DNA of 64,000 nucleotides from Mycolicibacterium sp. TY81. Lineage in GTDB: Bacteria > Actinomycetota > Actinomycetes > Mycobacteriales > Mycobacteriaceae. Location: contig NZ_AP023362.1 in assembly GCF_018326285.1 (NCBI RefSeq), positions 62,001-126,000 of the forward strand. Reading direction: 5' to 3'. The translations under genes and the position numbers were made by a program. The notes beneath the pieces are model-generated. The model did no database searches. It worked only from the letters and a program-made list of their open reading frames with translations, and was not told the origin of the DNA. Within the stretch, counting starts at the first letter, position 1. Each line of letters starts with the position of its first letter. Of this stretch, positions 12,617-23,020 are shown one piece after another.

Positions 12617-12652
12617 TACCGGTAACCCTGTCCCGTTGCCGGGTTACCGGTA
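12617..12652 (-). terminator. Hairpin between glmU and prs
   Basis: Perfect 12-bp arms TACCGGTAACCC (12617-12628) and GGGTTACCGGTA (12641-12652) enclose a 12-nt loop. The hairpin lies 22 nt after the glmU stop and 47 nt before the prs start. No long T-run follows, so it is either a tract-less mycobacterial terminator or an attenuator for prs. Confidence 0.6.
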
Positions 12653-12673
12653 TACCAACATCAGATGTCGGGA

Positions 12674-14116
12674 TCAGGCCTCGCCGCGTGCTTTCCTCGC
12701 GGCTTCGGCGGCCTTCGACTCGGGTCGCTTCCGTTCGACCCAGCCCTCGATATTGCGCTGTTCGCCCTTCGAAACGGCCAGCGCACCAGGGGGTACGTCC
12801 TCGCGGACCACGGTGCCGGCGCCGGTGTAGGCGCCGTCGCCGACGGTCACCGGTGCGACGAACATCGTGTCCGAGCCGGTGCGCACGTGGGAACCGATGG
12901 TGGTGCGGTTCTTGTTCTCACCGTCGTAGTTGACGAAGACGCTGGACGCGCCGATGTTGCTGTACTCGCCGATGTCGGCGTCCCCGACGTAGGTCAGGTG
13001 CGGCACCTTGGTGCCGGTGCCGATCTTCGAGTTCTTCACCTCGACGAACGCACCCAGCTTGCCGTCGGCGCCGAGTTCGGTGCCGGGCCGCAGATACGTG
13101 AAGGGGCCGACGGTGGCGCCCGCCCCGATGACCGCGAGCTGCCCGTGGGTGCGGATCACCTCGGCGCCGTCGCCGACCTCCATGTCGGTCAGCGTGGTGT
13201 CGGGGCCGATGACGCAGTTGGCGCCGACGTCGGTGGCGCCCAGCAGCTGGGTACACGGCCTCACGACGGTGTCGCGGCCGATGCTCACGTCGACGTCGAT
13301 CCAGGTGGTGCTCGGGTCGATGACCGTGACGCCCGCGCGCTGGTGGCCGGCGATGATGCGGCGGTTCAGTTCGGCGGCCACCTCGGACAGCTGCACACGG
13401 TCGTTGACGCCGGAGACCTGCGCGCTGTCGTCGACATGGTGGGCCCGCACGATCTGGCCGTCGCCGCGCACGATCGAGATGGCGTCGGTGAGGTAGAGCT
13501 CCTGCTGCGCGTTGTCGGAGCGCAGCCGGCTCAGTGCCGAGCGCAGGGCGGCCGCGTCGAAGGCGTACACCCCGGAGTTCACCTCGCGGATGGCGCGCTG
13601 GGATTCGGTGGCATCGGCCTGCTCGACGATGCCGATCACCTCGTGGTCCTGCGTGCGCAGGATGCGGCCGTAGCCCGTCGGGTTGGTGACGGTCGTGGTC
13701 AGCACGGTGGCCGCCGCGGTCGCGGCGGCGTGGGTATCGACGAGATTGGCGAGGGTGTCGGCGTCGAGCAGCGGCACGTCACCCGCGGTGACGACGACGG
13801 TGCCGGCGAAGTCGCCGGGCAGTGCGGACAAGCCGCAGCTGACGGCGTGCCCGGTACCGAGCTGCTCGTCCTGGATGGCGACGGTGACGCTGCGCCCGAG
13901 GCCGCCCGCGATCTCGTGCACATGCGCGGTGACGCGCTCGCGCTCCTTGCCGACCACCACAACGAGGTGCGTCGGATTGACCTTGGCGACGGCATGCAGC
14001 GCGTGTGCCAGCATGCTGCGGCCGGCCAGCGTATGCAGGACCTTCGGGATGTCGGAGCGCATCCGGGTGCCCGACCCGGCCGCCAGGACGATGACAGCGG
14101 CTTCGCCTCGAGTCAC
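12674..14116 (-). CDS. glmU: Bifunctional UDP-GlcNAc pyrophosphorylase/acetyltransferase
   Basis: Catalyses acetylation of glucosamine-1-phosphate and uridylylation to UDP-GlcNAc for peptidoglycan and linker synthesis. The 480-residue product starts [20 protein letters not shown], then [12 protein letters not shown]: the nucleotidyltransferase loop with catalytic Arg and Lys. QLGTGHAV and GDVPLL follow. The C-terminal half is a left-handed beta-helix of hexapeptide repeats with [18 protein letters not shown]. The lysine-rich tail after the helix is short and actinobacterial-like. A tRNA-Gln gene lies just upstream on the same strand. Confidence 0.97.
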   Translation of the reverse strand: MTRGEAAVIVLAAGSGTRMRSDIPKVLHTLAGRSMLAHALHAVAKVNPTHLVVVVGKERERVTAHVHEIAGGLGRSVTVAIQDEQLGTGHAVSCGLSALPGDFAGTVVVTAGDVPLLDADTLANLVDTHAAATAAATVLTTTVTNPTGYGRILRTQDHEVIGIVEQADATESQRAIREVNSGVYAFDAAALRSALSRLRSDNAQQELYLTDAISIVRGDGQIVRAHHVDDSAQVSGVNDRVQLSEVAAELNRRIIAGHQRAGVTVIDPSTTWIDVDVSIGRDTVVRPCTQLLGATDVGANCVIGPDTTLTDMEVGDGAEVIRTHGQLAVIGAGATVGPFTYLRPGTELGADGKLGAFVEVKNSKIGTGTKVPHLTYVGDADIGEYSNIGASSVFVNYDGENKNRTTIGSHVRTGSDTMFVAPVTVGDGAYTGAGTVVREDVPPGALAVSKGEQRNIEGWVERKRPESKAAEAARKARGEA

Positions 14117-14153
14117 GTACGCCTCTCTCTACGCGGATGGTCGCGCTTTACAG

Positions 14154-14225
14154 CTCCGTCGCCAGGACTCGAACCTGAACTATCTGAACCAAAATCAGAG
14201 GTGCTGCCGATTACACCACGACGGA
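14154..14225 (-). tRNA. tRNA-Gln (anticodon UUG)
   Basis: 72-nt cloverleaf on the minus strand. The acceptor stem TCCGTCG pairs with CGACGGA and the discriminator is G. The anticodon stem TCTGA/TCAGA encloses loop TTTTGGT, giving UUG. The T arm reads TCAGG-TTCGAGT-CCTGG. The 3' CCA is not encoded. It lies between divergent glmU and the TetR gene. Confidence 0.93.
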
Positions 14226-14268
14226 TTACTCGCCAGAGACTCTAATGCAAGCGGATAGGCTGGCGACC

Positions 14269-14904
14269 ATGGCAGCGGCGGAGAACGGAGCGCGCAGCCC
14301 TCGTGCGCGCATGACCGGCAGTGAACGCCGTCAGCAGCTCATCGAGATCGCCAAGTCGCTTTTCGCCGAACGCGGCTACGACGGCACGTCCATCGAGGAG
14401 ATCGCGCAGCGCGCCAACGTCTCCAAGCCTGTCGTCTACGAGCATTTCGGTGGTAAGGAAGGCCTCTACGCCGTCGTCGTCGACCGTGAGATGTCCGCGC
14501 TGCTCGACGGCATCACGTCGTCACTGACCAACAACCGGTCGCGGGTGCGCGTCGAGCGGGTGGCGCTGGCGCTGTTGACCTACGTCGAGGAGCACACCGA
14601 CGGCTTCCGCATCCTGATCAGGGATTCGCCGGCGGCCATTACCTCGGGCACCTACTCGACGCTGCTCAACGACGCGGTCAACCAGGTCAGCTCGATCCTG
14701 GCCGGTGACTTCTCCCGCCGCGGGCTCGACCCGGAGCTGGCGCCGCTCTATGCGCAGGCGCTCGTGGGCTCAGTGTCGATGTCCGCGCAGTGGTGGCTGG
14801 ACACCCGCGAACCGAAGAAGGAAGTGGTCGCCGCGCACCTGGTCAATCTGATGTGGAACGGCCTGACGCATCTCGAGTCGGATCCCGAGCTGCACGAGAA
14901 CTGA
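14269..14904 (+). CDS. TetR-family transcriptional regulator
   Basis: DNA-binding repressor of the TetR type. The N-terminal helix-turn-helix is clear: RRQQLIEIAKSLFAERGYDG followed by TSIEEIAQRANVSKPVVYEH. The ligand domain has many helices (SALLDGITSSLTNNRSRVRV, EEHTDGFRILIRDSP). It strongly resembles my memory of Rv1019, which also lies between glmU and mfd. The ATG at 14269 (MAAAENGARSP) gives 211 residues; ATG 14311 (MTGSERRQQL) is an alternative. Ligand and targets unknown. Confidence 0.88.
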   Translation: MAAAENGARSPRARMTGSERRQQLIEIAKSLFAERGYDGTSIEEIAQRANVSKPVVYEHFGGKEGLYAVVVDREMSALLDGITSSLTNNRSRVRVERVALALLTYVEEHTDGFRILIRDSPAAITSGTYSTLLNDAVNQVSSILAGDFSRRGLDPELAPLYAQALVGSVSMSAQWWLDTREPKKEVVAAHLVNLMWNGLTHLESDPELHEN

Positions 14905-14927
14905 GTTCACGTTCGGCTGACGGGGTC

Positions 14928-16175
14928 CTAGCCGCAGTCGCGCAGCAGCAGGTCCGCCGTGGTCTCCCGGCGGATCAGCGCCCGGACCCGGCGGTCGCAC
15001 ACGGCGATGACCGGTGGCCGGGTCGTCATGGTGAAGTTCGACGCCGTGCTGTGGTGGTAGGCGCCGGTGCACGCGGTGGCGAGCAGATCGCCGGGGTGGA
15101 CGTCGTCGGGCAGGTCGAGGTCGTCGGCGATGACGGTGCCGTCGCGGCCGAGGACGGTGGCGGGTCGCGTGGGCCCGAGCGGGTGCCGATTGGCAAGGGT
15201 GACAGTGTAATTCGCGACCGGCGCCGAGTGCGGGTGGCTGCCGTCGACGGTGACGACGGCGCGGCCGTCGGTGCGGGCCGACACCGACTGCACGCGGTGC
15301 AGCGTCACGCCGGCCCGGCCGCTGATCGCGCGGCCGGGTTCGACGACGAGCCGGGGCCGGGGGAAGCGGTTGGCGGCGCAGGCGGCGTCGAGGGCGTCTT
15401 CCAGGAAATCGGCGAGGGCCGCCACGTCGAGTTCGGGTTCGCCGGTCCGGTAGGCGATGGCGTGGCCGCCGCCGATGTTCAGTTCGGTGAGCACGACGCC
15501 GTGGGCGGCGCGCACATCGGTCATGGTGTCGACGAGACCGCGCACGGCCTCGACGTACACCTCCGGTTCGGCGATCTGCGTGCCGAGGTGGCAGTACAGG
15601 CCGGCCAGCGGCAGTTGCGGGGTGGCGAGCGCCCGGCGGACGGTCGGCAGCACGTCGACACCGGGCCGGACCTGCAGCAGCACGGCCTGCCGCCGGCGCG
15701 CGACGCCCGCCAGGTAGGCCATCTCGATGGGGCAGTCCAGCACGATGCGGCCGACGCCGGCGCCCGCGGCGGTCGCCAGCTCGTCGACCGACTTGCCGCT
15801 GCCGTGGACGACGATGCGCGCCGGGTCCATGCCGCCGGCGAGGGCCGTGGCCAGCTCGGCCGTCGAACACACCGCCATGCCGAGGCCGGCCTCGTGCACC
15901 CAGCCGGCAACGGTCCTGGTCAGCAGGGACTGGGCGGCGTAGACGACCTCGACGCCGCGCAGCGTGGCGCGGTAGTGCTGGGCCCGCTTGCGGAAGTCCG
16001 CCTCATCCAGAACATATGCGGGCGTGCCGAACTCGTCGGCCACGTCGGTGAGCGCGACCGACCCGACGCAGAGTCGTCCCAAGGCGTCGACCTGGGTGGT
16101 CAGCGGCCAGATGGTGGTGTCGATGCGCGGACGCATGGCGCCCCGCAGGGACGGCAGGATGTCGAGCAGTGTCAT
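14928..16175 (-). CDS. LysA-like fold-III PLP protein, catalytic Lys replaced
   Basis: 415-residue relative of diaminopimelate/ornithine decarboxylases: an alanine-racemase-like barrel then a C-terminal beta domain. Conserved pieces are VYAAQSLL, VHGSGKSVDEL, GLYCHLGTQIA, LNIGGGHAIAY, VEPGRAISGRAGV and CTGAYHHSTASNF. In LysA the first motif is YAGKA, where Lys forms the PLP Schiff base; here it is Gln (codon CAG). The partner-subunit Cys-Glu of the CESGD motif is also missing (LGRDGTVIADD). PLP phosphate contacts look kept. It is therefore probably a pseudoenzyme, or uses PLP differently. It is inserted between the TetR gene and mfd, which are adjacent in M. tuberculosis. Confidence 0.8.
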   Translation of the reverse strand: MTLLDILPSLRGAMRPRIDTTIWPLTTQVDALGRLCVGSVALTDVADEFGTPAYVLDEADFRKRAQHYRATLRGVEVVYAAQSLLTRTVAGWVHEAGLGMAVCSTAELATALAGGMDPARIVVHGSGKSVDELATAAGAGVGRIVLDCPIEMAYLAGVARRRQAVLLQVRPGVDVLPTVRRALATPQLPLAGLYCHLGTQIAEPEVYVEAVRGLVDTMTDVRAAHGVVLTELNIGGGHAIAYRTGEPELDVAALADFLEDALDAACAANRFPRPRLVVEPGRAISGRAGVTLHRVQSVSARTDGRAVVTVDGSHPHSAPVANYTVTLANRHPLGPTRPATVLGRDGTVIADDLDLPDDVHPGDLLATACTGAYHHSTASNFTMTTRPPVIAVCDRRVRALIRRETTADLLLRDCG

Positions 16176-16282
16176 GGATCCACCCTGCGCCCGGAATCGC
16201 CCGGTGAGCGCCCCGTTGACGATCCCTTGACGGGACGGTGCCCAATATTGACGAAGTCCTGCGAACTACAATCGGAGTCATC

Positions 16283-19200
16283 ATGACCTCCCCGGGGCAG
16301 CAATCGATCCAAACCCCGTTGGCGGGGCTCGTCCAACTCGCACTCACCGATCCTGGCCTGCAGGAACTGACGCGGCAGGCCGCCGAGGGTGTCGCCGAGC
16401 AGGCTCTGGTGGGCCCGGTCAGCGCGCGGCTCCCGGTCGCGGCCGCGCTGGCCGCCGCCGGTCCGGTGCTGGTCGTCACGGCCACCGGTCGCGAGGCCGA
16501 CGACCTCACCGCCGAACTGCGGGCCGTCCACGGCGACGCCGTGGCGCTGTTCCCGTCGTGGGAGACGCTGCCGCACGAGCGGCTCTCGCCCGGCGTGGAC
16601 ACCGTGGGTGCCCGGCTGACGGTGCTGCGCCGGCTGGCGCGGCCCGACGACGCCCGCCTCGGCCCGCCGCTGCGCGTGGTGGTCACCACGGCCCGGTCGC
16701 TGTTGCAACCGCTGGCCGGCGGGGTCACCGACGCCGAGCCGGTGACGTTGACCATCGGCGGTGAAGCCGACTTCGACGACACCGTGGCGCGGCTGGTCGA
16801 GCTGGCCTACACGCGCGTCGACATGGTGGGCAAGCGCGGCGAATTCGCCGTCCGCGGCGGCATTCTCGACGTCTTCACGCCGACCGCCGAGCACCCGGTG
16901 CGCGTCGAGTTCTGGGGCGACGAGGTCACCGAGATGCGGATGTTCTCGGTGGCCGACCAGCGGTCCATCCCCGAGATCGCGGTCGACACGGTGATCGCGA
17001 TGCCCTGCCGCGAACTGCTGCTGACCGCGGATGTCCGCGAACGCGCCGCCGAGATCGGGGCGGGCCTGCCCAGCAGCGACAACCAGGTCACCGGCAGCAT
17101 CGCCGACATGATGGCCAAGCTCGCCGAGGGCATCCCGGTCGACGGCATGGAGGCACTGCTTCCGGTGCTGCGCCCGGGCGAACTGGCATTGCTCACCGAC
17201 CGGCTGCCCGCCGGTGCGCCGCTGCTGATCTGCGACCCGGAGAAGGTGCGCACCCGCGCCGCCGATCTGATCAAGACGGGCCGCGAGTTCCTGGAGGCCT
17301 CGTGGTCGGTGGCCGCCGTGGGCGGCGACGCGCCGATTGATGTTGAGCAGCTTGGTGGTTCGGGTTTCCGGGACTTCGTGGAGGTCCGTGAGGCCGCGGC
17401 CGCCGGTGGCCACCCGTGGTGGACGCTGAGCCAGCTGGCCAATGAGTCGGCCGCGGAGGTCGACATCCGGCCCGCGCCGTCGGCCCGCAGCCAGCAGAGC
17501 CTCGAGGAGATTTTCGCGATGCTCCGGGCCCACATCGCCACCGGCGGGCTCGCCGCGGTGGTGACCCCCGGTACCGGTACCGCGCACCGCGTTGTCGAGC
17601 AGCTCGGCGAATCCGACGTCGCCGCAACGATGTTGGAGCCCGGTGAGGTGCCAAAGCCCGGTGTCGTCGGCGTGCTCAAGGGCCCGCTGCACGACGGTCT
17701 GGTGCTGCCCGGCGTCAACCTGGTGATCATCACCGAGACCGACCTGACGGGTAACCGCGCCGGAGCTACCGAGGGCAAAAGGCTTGCCGCCAAACGGCGT
17801 AACGTCGTCGACCCGCTCGCCTTGACGGCCGGTGACCTGGTGGTGCACGACCAGCACGGCATCGGCAAGTTCGTCGAGATGACCGAGCGCGTGGTCGGTG
17901 GCGCCCGGCGCGAGTACCTGGTGCTCGAATACGCCTCGGCCAAACGTGGCGGTGGATCCGACCGGCTGTACGTGCCGATGGACTCGCTGGACCAGCTGTC
18001 CCGCTATGTCGGCGGCACCGAGCCCACGCTGAGCCGGCTCGGCGGTAGCGACTGGACCAACACGAAGACCAAGGCGCGCAAGGCCGTTCGCGAGATCGCG
18101 GGCGAGCTGGTGTCGCTGTACGCCAAGCGGCAGTCCGCCCCGGGACACGCGTTCGCGCCGGACACCCCGTGGCAGGCCGAGATGGAGGACGCGTTCGGCT
18201 TCACCGAGACCATGGACCAGCTGACCGCCATCACCGAGGTCAAGTCCGACATGGAGAAGCCGGTCCCCATGGACCGCGTCATCTGCGGTGACGTCGGCTA
18301 CGGCAAGACCGAGATCGCGGTCCGCGCGGCGTTCAAGGCCGTGCAGGACGGCAAGCAGGTCGCGGTGCTGGTGCCGACGACGCTGCTGGCCGACCAGCAC
18401 CTGCAGACCTTCACCGCCCGCATGGCCGGGTTCCCGGTGACGGTCAAGGGCCTGTCCCGGTTCACCGATCCCGCCGAATCCCGTTTGGTAGTCGAGGGTT
18501 TGAAGGACGGCTCGGTCGACGTGGTGATCGGCACGCACCGACTGCTGGCGACCGGCGTCACCTGGAAAGACCTCGGCCTGGTGATCGTCGACGAGGAGCA
18601 GCGCTTCGGTGTCGAGCACAAGGAGCACATCAAGTCGATGCGCACCCACGTCGACGTGCTGACCATGAGCGCCACCCCGATCCCGCGCACGCTGGAGATG
18701 AGCCTCGCGGGTATCCGGGAGATGTCGACGATCCTGACGCCGCCCGAGGAACGCTTCCCGGTGCTGACTTACGTTGGGCCACACGACGACAAGCAGGTCG
18801 CCGCGGCGCTGCGGCGTGAACTGCTGCGCGACGGGCAGGCGTTCTACATCCACAACCGGGTGAAGTCGATCGACAACGCGGCCGCGCGGGTGCGTCAGAT
18901 GGTGCCCGAGGCGCGGGTCGTCGTGGCGCACGGGCAGATGCCCGAGGAAATGCTGGAGAAGACCGTCGAGGGCTTCTGGAACCGCGAGTACGACATCCTG
19001 GTGTGCACCACGATCGTCGAGACGGGCCTTGACATTTCGAATGCCAACACGCTGATCGTGGAGCGGGCCGACACCTTCGGCCTGTCGCAGCTGCACCAGC
19101 TGCGGGGCCGCGTCGGCCGCAGCCGCGAACGTGGCTACGCGTACTTCCTGTACCCGCCCGAGGTTCCGCTCACCGAGACCGCGCACGACCGGCTGGCCAC

Positions 19201-19936
19201 CATCGCGCAGAACAACGACCTGGGCGCCGGTATGGCCGTCGCGATGAAGGACCTCGAGATCCGCGGCGCCGGCAATGTGCTGGGTGTCGAGCAGTCCGGG
19301 CATGTCGCGGGCGTCGGCTTCGACCTGTACGTCCGGCTCGTCGGTGAGGCCGTCGAGGCCTACCGGGCCGCGGTTGACGGGAAAACCATTGCGGCCGTGG
19401 AGGAACCGAAGGAGGTGCGGGTCGACCTGCCGATCGACGCCCACCTGCCGCCGGACTACATCGCCAGCGACCGGCTGCGGCTCGAGGCCTACCGCCGGCT
19501 GGCTGCGGCGTCCGATCACGCGGCCGTGGCGGCTGTCGTCGAGGAGTTGGTGGACCGCTACGGACCGCTCCCCGAACCCGCGCAGCGCCTCGTCGCGGTG
19601 GCGCGCCTGCGGCTGTTGTGCCGTGAGTACGGCGTCACCGAGGTGTCCGCGATCTCGGACTCGACCATCCGTCTGACGCCGCTGACGCTCCTGGACTCGG
19701 GGCAGCTGCGGCTCAAGCGGATGTATCCCGGCGCGACGTACCGGGCCACCACGTCGACGGTCCAGATTCCCATTCCGCGGGCCGGTGCCGGGGTCGGCGC
19801 GCCCCGCATCCGTGATCTGGAGCTGGCCCGCGCGGTGGCCGGATTGCTGCTGGTGCTCGACGGGAAAGCGGCAGGTGAAGTCGACATCACTGACCTGGGA
19901 GGTAGCGCAGTGGGAGAATCGGGGCAGTCCAAGTGA
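16283..19936 (+). CDS. mfd: Transcription-repair coupling factor
   Basis: 1217-residue ATP-dependent translocase that releases RNA polymerase stalled at lesions and recruits UvrA. In order it has a UvrB-like N-terminal part ([30 protein letters not shown]) and an RNA-polymerase-interacting domain ([14 protein letters not shown]). The helicase core follows, with Walker [32 protein letters not shown] and QLRGRVGRS. The TRCF C-terminal domain is last. The ATG at 16283 ([10 protein letters not shown]) is preferred over 16238 because it sits 4 nt after CGGAG and aligns with the family N-terminus. It overlaps mazG by 4 nt. Confidence 0.97.
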   Translation: MTSPGQQSIQTPLAGLVQLALTDPGLQELTRQAAEGVAEQALVGPVSARLPVAAALAAAGPVLVVTATGREADDLTAELRAVHGDAVALFPSWETLPHERLSPGVDTVGARLTVLRRLARPDDARLGPPLRVVVTTARSLLQPLAGGVTDAEPVTLTIGGEADFDDTVARLVELAYTRVDMVGKRGEFAVRGGILDVFTPTAEHPVRVEFWGDEVTEMRMFSVADQRSIPEIAVDTVIAMPCRELLLTADVRERAAEIGAGLPSSDNQVTGSIADMMAKLAEGIPVDGMEALLPVLRPGELALLTDRLPAGAPLLICDPEKVRTRAADLIKTGREFLEASWSVAAVGGDAPIDVEQLGGSGFRDFVEVREAAAAGGHPWWTLSQLANESAAEVDIRPAPSARSQQSLEEIFAMLRAHIATGGLAAVVTPGTGTAHRVVEQLGESDVAATMLEPGEVPKPGVVGVLKGPLHDGLVLPGVNLVIITETDLTGNRAGATEGKRLAAKRRNVVDPLALTAGDLVVHDQHGIGKFVEMTERVVGGARREYLVLEYASAKRGGGSDRLYVPMDSLDQLSRYVGGTEPTLSRLGGSDWTNTKTKARKAVREIAGELVSLYAKRQSAPGHAFAPDTPWQAEMEDAFGFTETMDQLTAITEVKSDMEKPVPMDRVICGDVGYGKTEIAVRAAFKAVQDGKQVAVLVPTTLLADQHLQTFTARMAGFPVTVKGLSRFTDPAESRLVVEGLKDGSVDVVIGTHRLLATGVTWKDLGLVIVDEEQRFGVEHKEHIKSMRTHVDVLTMSATPIPRTLEMSLAGIREMSTILTPPEERFPVLTYVGPHDDKQVAAALRRELLRDGQAFYIHNRVKSIDNAAARVRQMVPEARVVVAHGQMPEEMLEKTVEGFWNREYDILVCTTIVETGLDISNANTLIVERADTFGLSQLHQLRGRVGRSRERGYAYFLYPPEVPLTETAHDRLATIAQNNDLGAGMAVAMKDLEIRGAGNVLGVEQSGHVAGVGFDLYVRLVGEAVEAYRAAVDGKTIAAVEEPKEVRVDLPIDAHLPPDYIASDRLRLEAYRRLAAASDHAAVAAVVEELVDRYGPLPEPAQRLVAVARLRLLCREYGVTEVSAISDSTIRLTPLTLLDSGQLRLKRMYPGATYRATTSTVQIPIPRAGAGVGAPRIRDLELARAVAGLLLVLDGKAAGEVDITDLGGSAVGESGQSK

Positions 19937-20880
19937 CGGTCGTCCTGGTCGATCCGCGCCGCCCCTCGCTGATGCCGATCGACGCTCTGGTCCTGCTCAC
20001 CGGCGACGTGCAGTACACCGAGGAACTACCGGTCAAGGTGCCGTGGTCGTTGCCGGCCGGCCGGCCGGCGTACGGCGACGCCGACAATCCGGCACCGGTG
20101 CTGTTGTCCTCCGATCCGGAACATCCGCAGGTGCGGGCCCGGCTCGCGGCCGGCGAGAAACTGATTGCGGCGGACGGTTCGCAGCCCGGAGAGCGGCTCA
20201 TCGACGCCGTCACGATGATGGACAAGCTGCGCACCAACGGTCCGTGGGAGAGCGAGCAGACGCACGACTCGCTGCGCCGGTACCTGTTGGAGGAGACCTA
20301 CGAGCTGTTCGACGCGGTGCGGGGCGGCAACGCCGACGACGTCCGTGAGGAACTCGGAGATGTGTTGCTGCAGGTGCTGTTTCACGCCCGCATCGCCGAA
20401 GACGCGCCGCTACACCCGTTCGGCATCGACGACGTCGCCGACACCCTGATTCGTAAGCTGGGCAACCGGGTGCCGGCAGTACTTGCCGGACAAGAGATTT
20501 CGCTGGAAGACCAGATCGCCCAGTGGGAAGAGCGCAAGGCGCTGGAGAAGGCGGCACGGACGTCGTGCATGGACGAGGTGCCGACGGCGCTGCCGGCGCT
20601 GGCGCTGGCGCAGAAGCTGATCGAACGGACCGGCACGGCCGGTTTGCCGTCCGATCTGCTTCCGGCCGGGCTCACCTCGGTGACGCTGGAACCTGGCGTC
20701 GACGCCGAAAGTGCCTTGCGCACAGTGGCTCTGGAATTCATCGACACTGTGCGCGAGGCCGAGCGCCGCATCGTCGCCGCCCGCCGCGGCGACGAAGTGG
20801 CGGTGGAGTTGGATGCCGCACCGTTGGGCGCGGTGTCAGAGGACGAGTGGCGGGAGCACTGGCCGCCTCAGGACGTCTGA
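19933..20880 (+). CDS. mazG: Nucleoside triphosphate pyrophosphohydrolase MazG
   Basis: House-cleaning enzyme that hydrolyses non-canonical and excess NTPs/dNTPs to monophosphates. The catalytic all-alpha module is [20 protein letters not shown] then [10 protein letters not shown]...[15 protein letters not shown], with the ExxE and ExxD metal ligands. An N-terminal extension of about 85 residues precedes it, as in mycobacterial MazG. The GTG start lies inside the mfd stop codon region, so coupling is likely. The last codons overlap a hydrolase remnant on the other strand. Confidence 0.92.
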   Translation: MTVVLVDPRRPSLMPIDALVLLTGDVQYTEELPVKVPWSLPAGRPAYGDADNPAPVLLSSDPEHPQVRARLAAGEKLIAADGSQPGERLIDAVTMMDKLRTNGPWESEQTHDSLRRYLLEETYELFDAVRGGNADDVREELGDVLLQVLFHARIAEDAPLHPFGIDDVADTLIRKLGNRVPAVLAGQEISLEDQIAQWEERKALEKAARTSCMDEVPTALPALALAQKLIERTGTAGLPSDLLPAGLTSVTLEPGVDAESALRTVALEFIDTVREAERRIVAARRGDEVAVELDAAPLGAVSEDEWREHWPPQDV

Positions 20881-20985
20881 GTCGCGGCCTCGTCGATCAG
20901 GTCGGCCACGGCCACCGCCTGCGAAGCCAGCGACGCGTGGCTGGCGTCGAGTTCGATGATCTTGCGCGGGCTGATGCGCTCCGCC
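20868..20985 (-). pseudogene. Alpha/beta-hydrolase C-terminal remnant
   Basis: The minus-strand frame ends SPRKIIELDASHASLASQAV, then AVADLIDEAA. This is the usual C-terminus of alpha/beta hydrolases, with the catalytic His in DASHASL. Upstream the frame becomes Arg/Pro-rich and loses any resemblance to the fold, and no serine elbow is found. I read it as the last ~38 codons of a deleted gene. Its stop codon overlaps the end of mazG by 13 nt. The rest of the 20881-21440 gap holds no convincing gene. Confidence 0.55.
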
Positions 20986-21088
20986 GAGGCCGGCTTCAGC
21001 CGGGCGTTCAGCCGGCGGTTCGGCGCCCCGCCGCTGCGCTGGCGAAACACCGTGGGCCGCGCCGGCTGAGACGGTGCGCTGCAGCGTC

Positions 21089-21144
21089 CGAACGCAACTG
21101 CACGGCGACTCTCGGGCTGGTTTTCCGCCACCCAGTTGCGTTCG
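21089..21144. repeat. 12-bp inverted repeat in non-coding gap
   Basis: CGAACGCAACTG (21089-21100) and CAGTTGCGTTCG (21133-21144) are perfect inverted copies with a 32-nt spacer. They lie in the 560-bp region between mazG and a small membrane-protein gene, where no gene is recognisable. The element could be a dispersed palindromic repeat or part of a structured RNA. Confidence 0.6.
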
Positions 21145-21440
21145 AGCGACGGCGGATCCTGAGCGGGTTGTCGCACAGAGGGGGCGCATCGGTCCGTCTC
21201 CTGGCCGGCGACACAAGTGCCTGGTGTGGTGACAGTGACTGCAACAATGCGCCCGCCACCGCGAATGTGCAGCTAGAGCGCCCATTCGGCTGGATCTGCG
21301 ATCTGTGCGCACGGTCGCGGCCCAACTACCGACACACCCGCAAGGCCCCAGAACTTGGGATCGGTAGCCGCCGGGCCCCGGTGTGATTGCTCCAACGACG
21401 CCGACAACGAGCGTCCGAGACACCTGAGGAAGGAATCACC

Positions 21441-21728
21441 ATGAAGCTCCCCGCCGCCATCGAACAGCACGTCAACCGCTTCGATCGTCAGCAGAGCCTG
21501 ATCATCGCGATCAGCACCGGCCTCCTGGCTTTCTGGTCGGGCTACCGTGTCGCCTGGTCGCTGTACCTGACCATGACCTACGACTTCCTGTTCGGCTCGC
21601 TGGTCTTCCAGATCGCCCTGTGGGGTGTCATCGGTGCGGCGGCAGCGCTCGCGTCGTTCGCGTTCTACAACCGCTACCGCACCGCCGACCAGCCCGACAC
21701 TCAGCCGAGCAGCGTCGATCCCCAGTAG
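21441..21728 (+). CDS. Small two-helix membrane protein
   Basis: 95-residue protein starting MKLPAAIEQHVNRFDRQQSL behind a good GAGGAAGG. Two hydrophobic segments are visible (IIAISTGLLAFWSGYRVAW and LVFQIALWGVIGAAAALASF), with a short polar C-terminal tail. I do not recognise the family. Its end overlaps the convergent efeB end by 28 nt. It lies next to the iron-uptake operon but on the opposite strand, so a shared role cannot be claimed. Confidence 0.7.
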   Translation: MKLPAAIEQHVNRFDRQQSLIIAISTGLLAFWSGYRVAWSLYLTMTYDFLFGSLVFQIALWGVIGAAAALASFAFYNRYRTADQPDTQPSSVDPQ

Positions 21729-23020
21729 TCCGACGAACCATCACGCACACCCGGCGGGCAGGCGAAGATGCCGCTGCCGGTGTGCGTGATGTATTCGTTC
21801 AGGGCGTCGTTGTCGGACAACTTGGTCTGCATCGGGATGAACGATTCGGCCGGGTTGCGGACGAACGCGATGAAGAACAGACCCGCATCCAGGTGGCCGA
21901 AACCGTCTGAGCCGTCGGTGAAGTTGTAGCCGCGGCGCAGAATCTGGGCGCCGTTGTTGGCTTCGGGCGAGGCCAAGCGCACATGCGAGTCGACGTCGAT
22001 CAGCGGCGCGCCGTCGGCGCCCTTGCTCTCGAAGTCGAGCGGGGTGAATTCGTCGGTGTACCCGTTGGGTGCGCCGCTGCCCTTCTGCCGGCCGATAACC
22101 CGCTCCTGCTCCGCGAGCACCGTGCGGTCCCACGATTCGATGAGCATCCGGATGCGGCGGCTGATCAGATACGCGCCGCCGGTCATCCAGGCCGGTCCGT
22201 CGCCGGAGCCGACCCAGACGTGCTGGTCGATGGCCGCGGTGTCCTCGGCCTTCAGGTTGTTCGTTCCGTCCTTGAACCCGAACAGGTTTCGTGGCGTGGA
22301 CTGTGTGACGGTGGTCGACGACGTGCGGCCGAACCCGAGCTGCGAGTACCGCACCGCGACCGTGCCGAAACCGACGCGGGCCAGGTTGCGGATGGCGTGC
22401 ACCGCGACCTGCGGGTCGTTGGCGCAAGCCTGCACGACGATGTCGCCGCCGCAGCGCTTCGGGTCGAGCGTCTCGTTGCGGAACTTGGGCAGGTCGACCA
22501 GATGTGCCGGCCGCTGCCCGTCGATGCCGAACCGGTCCTTGCCGTCCTTGCGGAAGAACGTCGGGCCGAAGCCGATCGTGAGGGTCAGCGCAGAGGGTGA
22601 AAGCCCAAGGGCCTCACCGGTATCGGCCGGCGGGGCGTACGGATTGAGCCCGATGGCCCCGTGCGCGACGGCCTCCTCGCCGAGCGTCATGCGCTCGGCC
22701 ATCTCGGTCCACTTCTTCAGCATCGCGACGACGTCGGCCTTCTTGTCCGTCGTGACGTCGAAAGTGGCGAAGTGCATCCGGTCCTGCGCGGCGGTGACGA
22801 TGCCCGCCTGGTGGGTGCCGCGGAACGGCACCGGCTTGGTCAGGCTGTTGTCGACGACGGCCGCGGAGGAACGGCCGGCCAGCGCGCCGGTGGCGGCGGC
22901 GCCGACGACGGCGGCCGTCACCCCGGCAGCGCCGAAGAGCTTGCGCCGGCTGAGCCCACCGGACTCGGTCACGGTCGGCTCAGCGGTCGCCGGCTGGGGC
23001 TCACTGCTTGGCGACGACAC
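21701..23020 (-). CDS. efeB: EfeB-type DyP heme peroxidase, Tat-exported
   Basis: Deferrochelatase/peroxidase partner of the EfeUO iron uptake system. The 439-residue precursor has a Tat signal with the twin-arginine SRRKLFG, then a long Ala-rich h-region. The DyP signature GFKDGTNN supplies the catalytic Asp, and an Arg-rich segment (ISRRIRMLIESWDRT) follows. The enzyme would act outside the membrane on heme or dye-like substrates. The GTG start overlaps the efeO 3' end by 20 nt, consistent with one transcript. Order efeU-efeO-efeB is the standard one. Confidence 0.93.
   Translation of the reverse strand: MSSPSSEPQPATAEPTVTESGGLSRRKLFGAAGVTAAVVGAAATGALAGRSSAAVVDNSLTKPVPFRGTHQAGIVTAAQDRMHFATFDVTTDKKADVVAMLKKWTEMAERMTLGEEAVAHGAIGLNPYAPPADTGEALGLSPSALTLTIGFGPTFFRKDGKDRFGIDGQRPAHLVDLPKFRNETLDPKRCGGDIVVQACANDPQVAVHAIRNLARVGFGTVAVRYSQLGFGRTSSTTVTQSTPRNLFGFKDGTNNLKAEDTAAIDQHVWVGSGDGPAWMTGGAYLISRRIRMLIESWDRTVLAEQERVIGRQKGSGAPNGYTDEFTPLDFESKGADGAPLIDVDSHVRLASPEANNGAQILRRGYNFTDGSDGFGHLDAGLFFIAFVRNPAESFIPMQTKLSDNDALNEYITHTGSGIFACPPGVRDGSSDYWGSTLLG

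Noticed and set aside
16172..19519. Very long open frame (over 1,100 codons) antisense to mfd
   Set aside because: It mirrors the high GC3 of mfd, has no recognisable domain and is rich in His, Arg, Gln and Gly as expected from a shadow frame.
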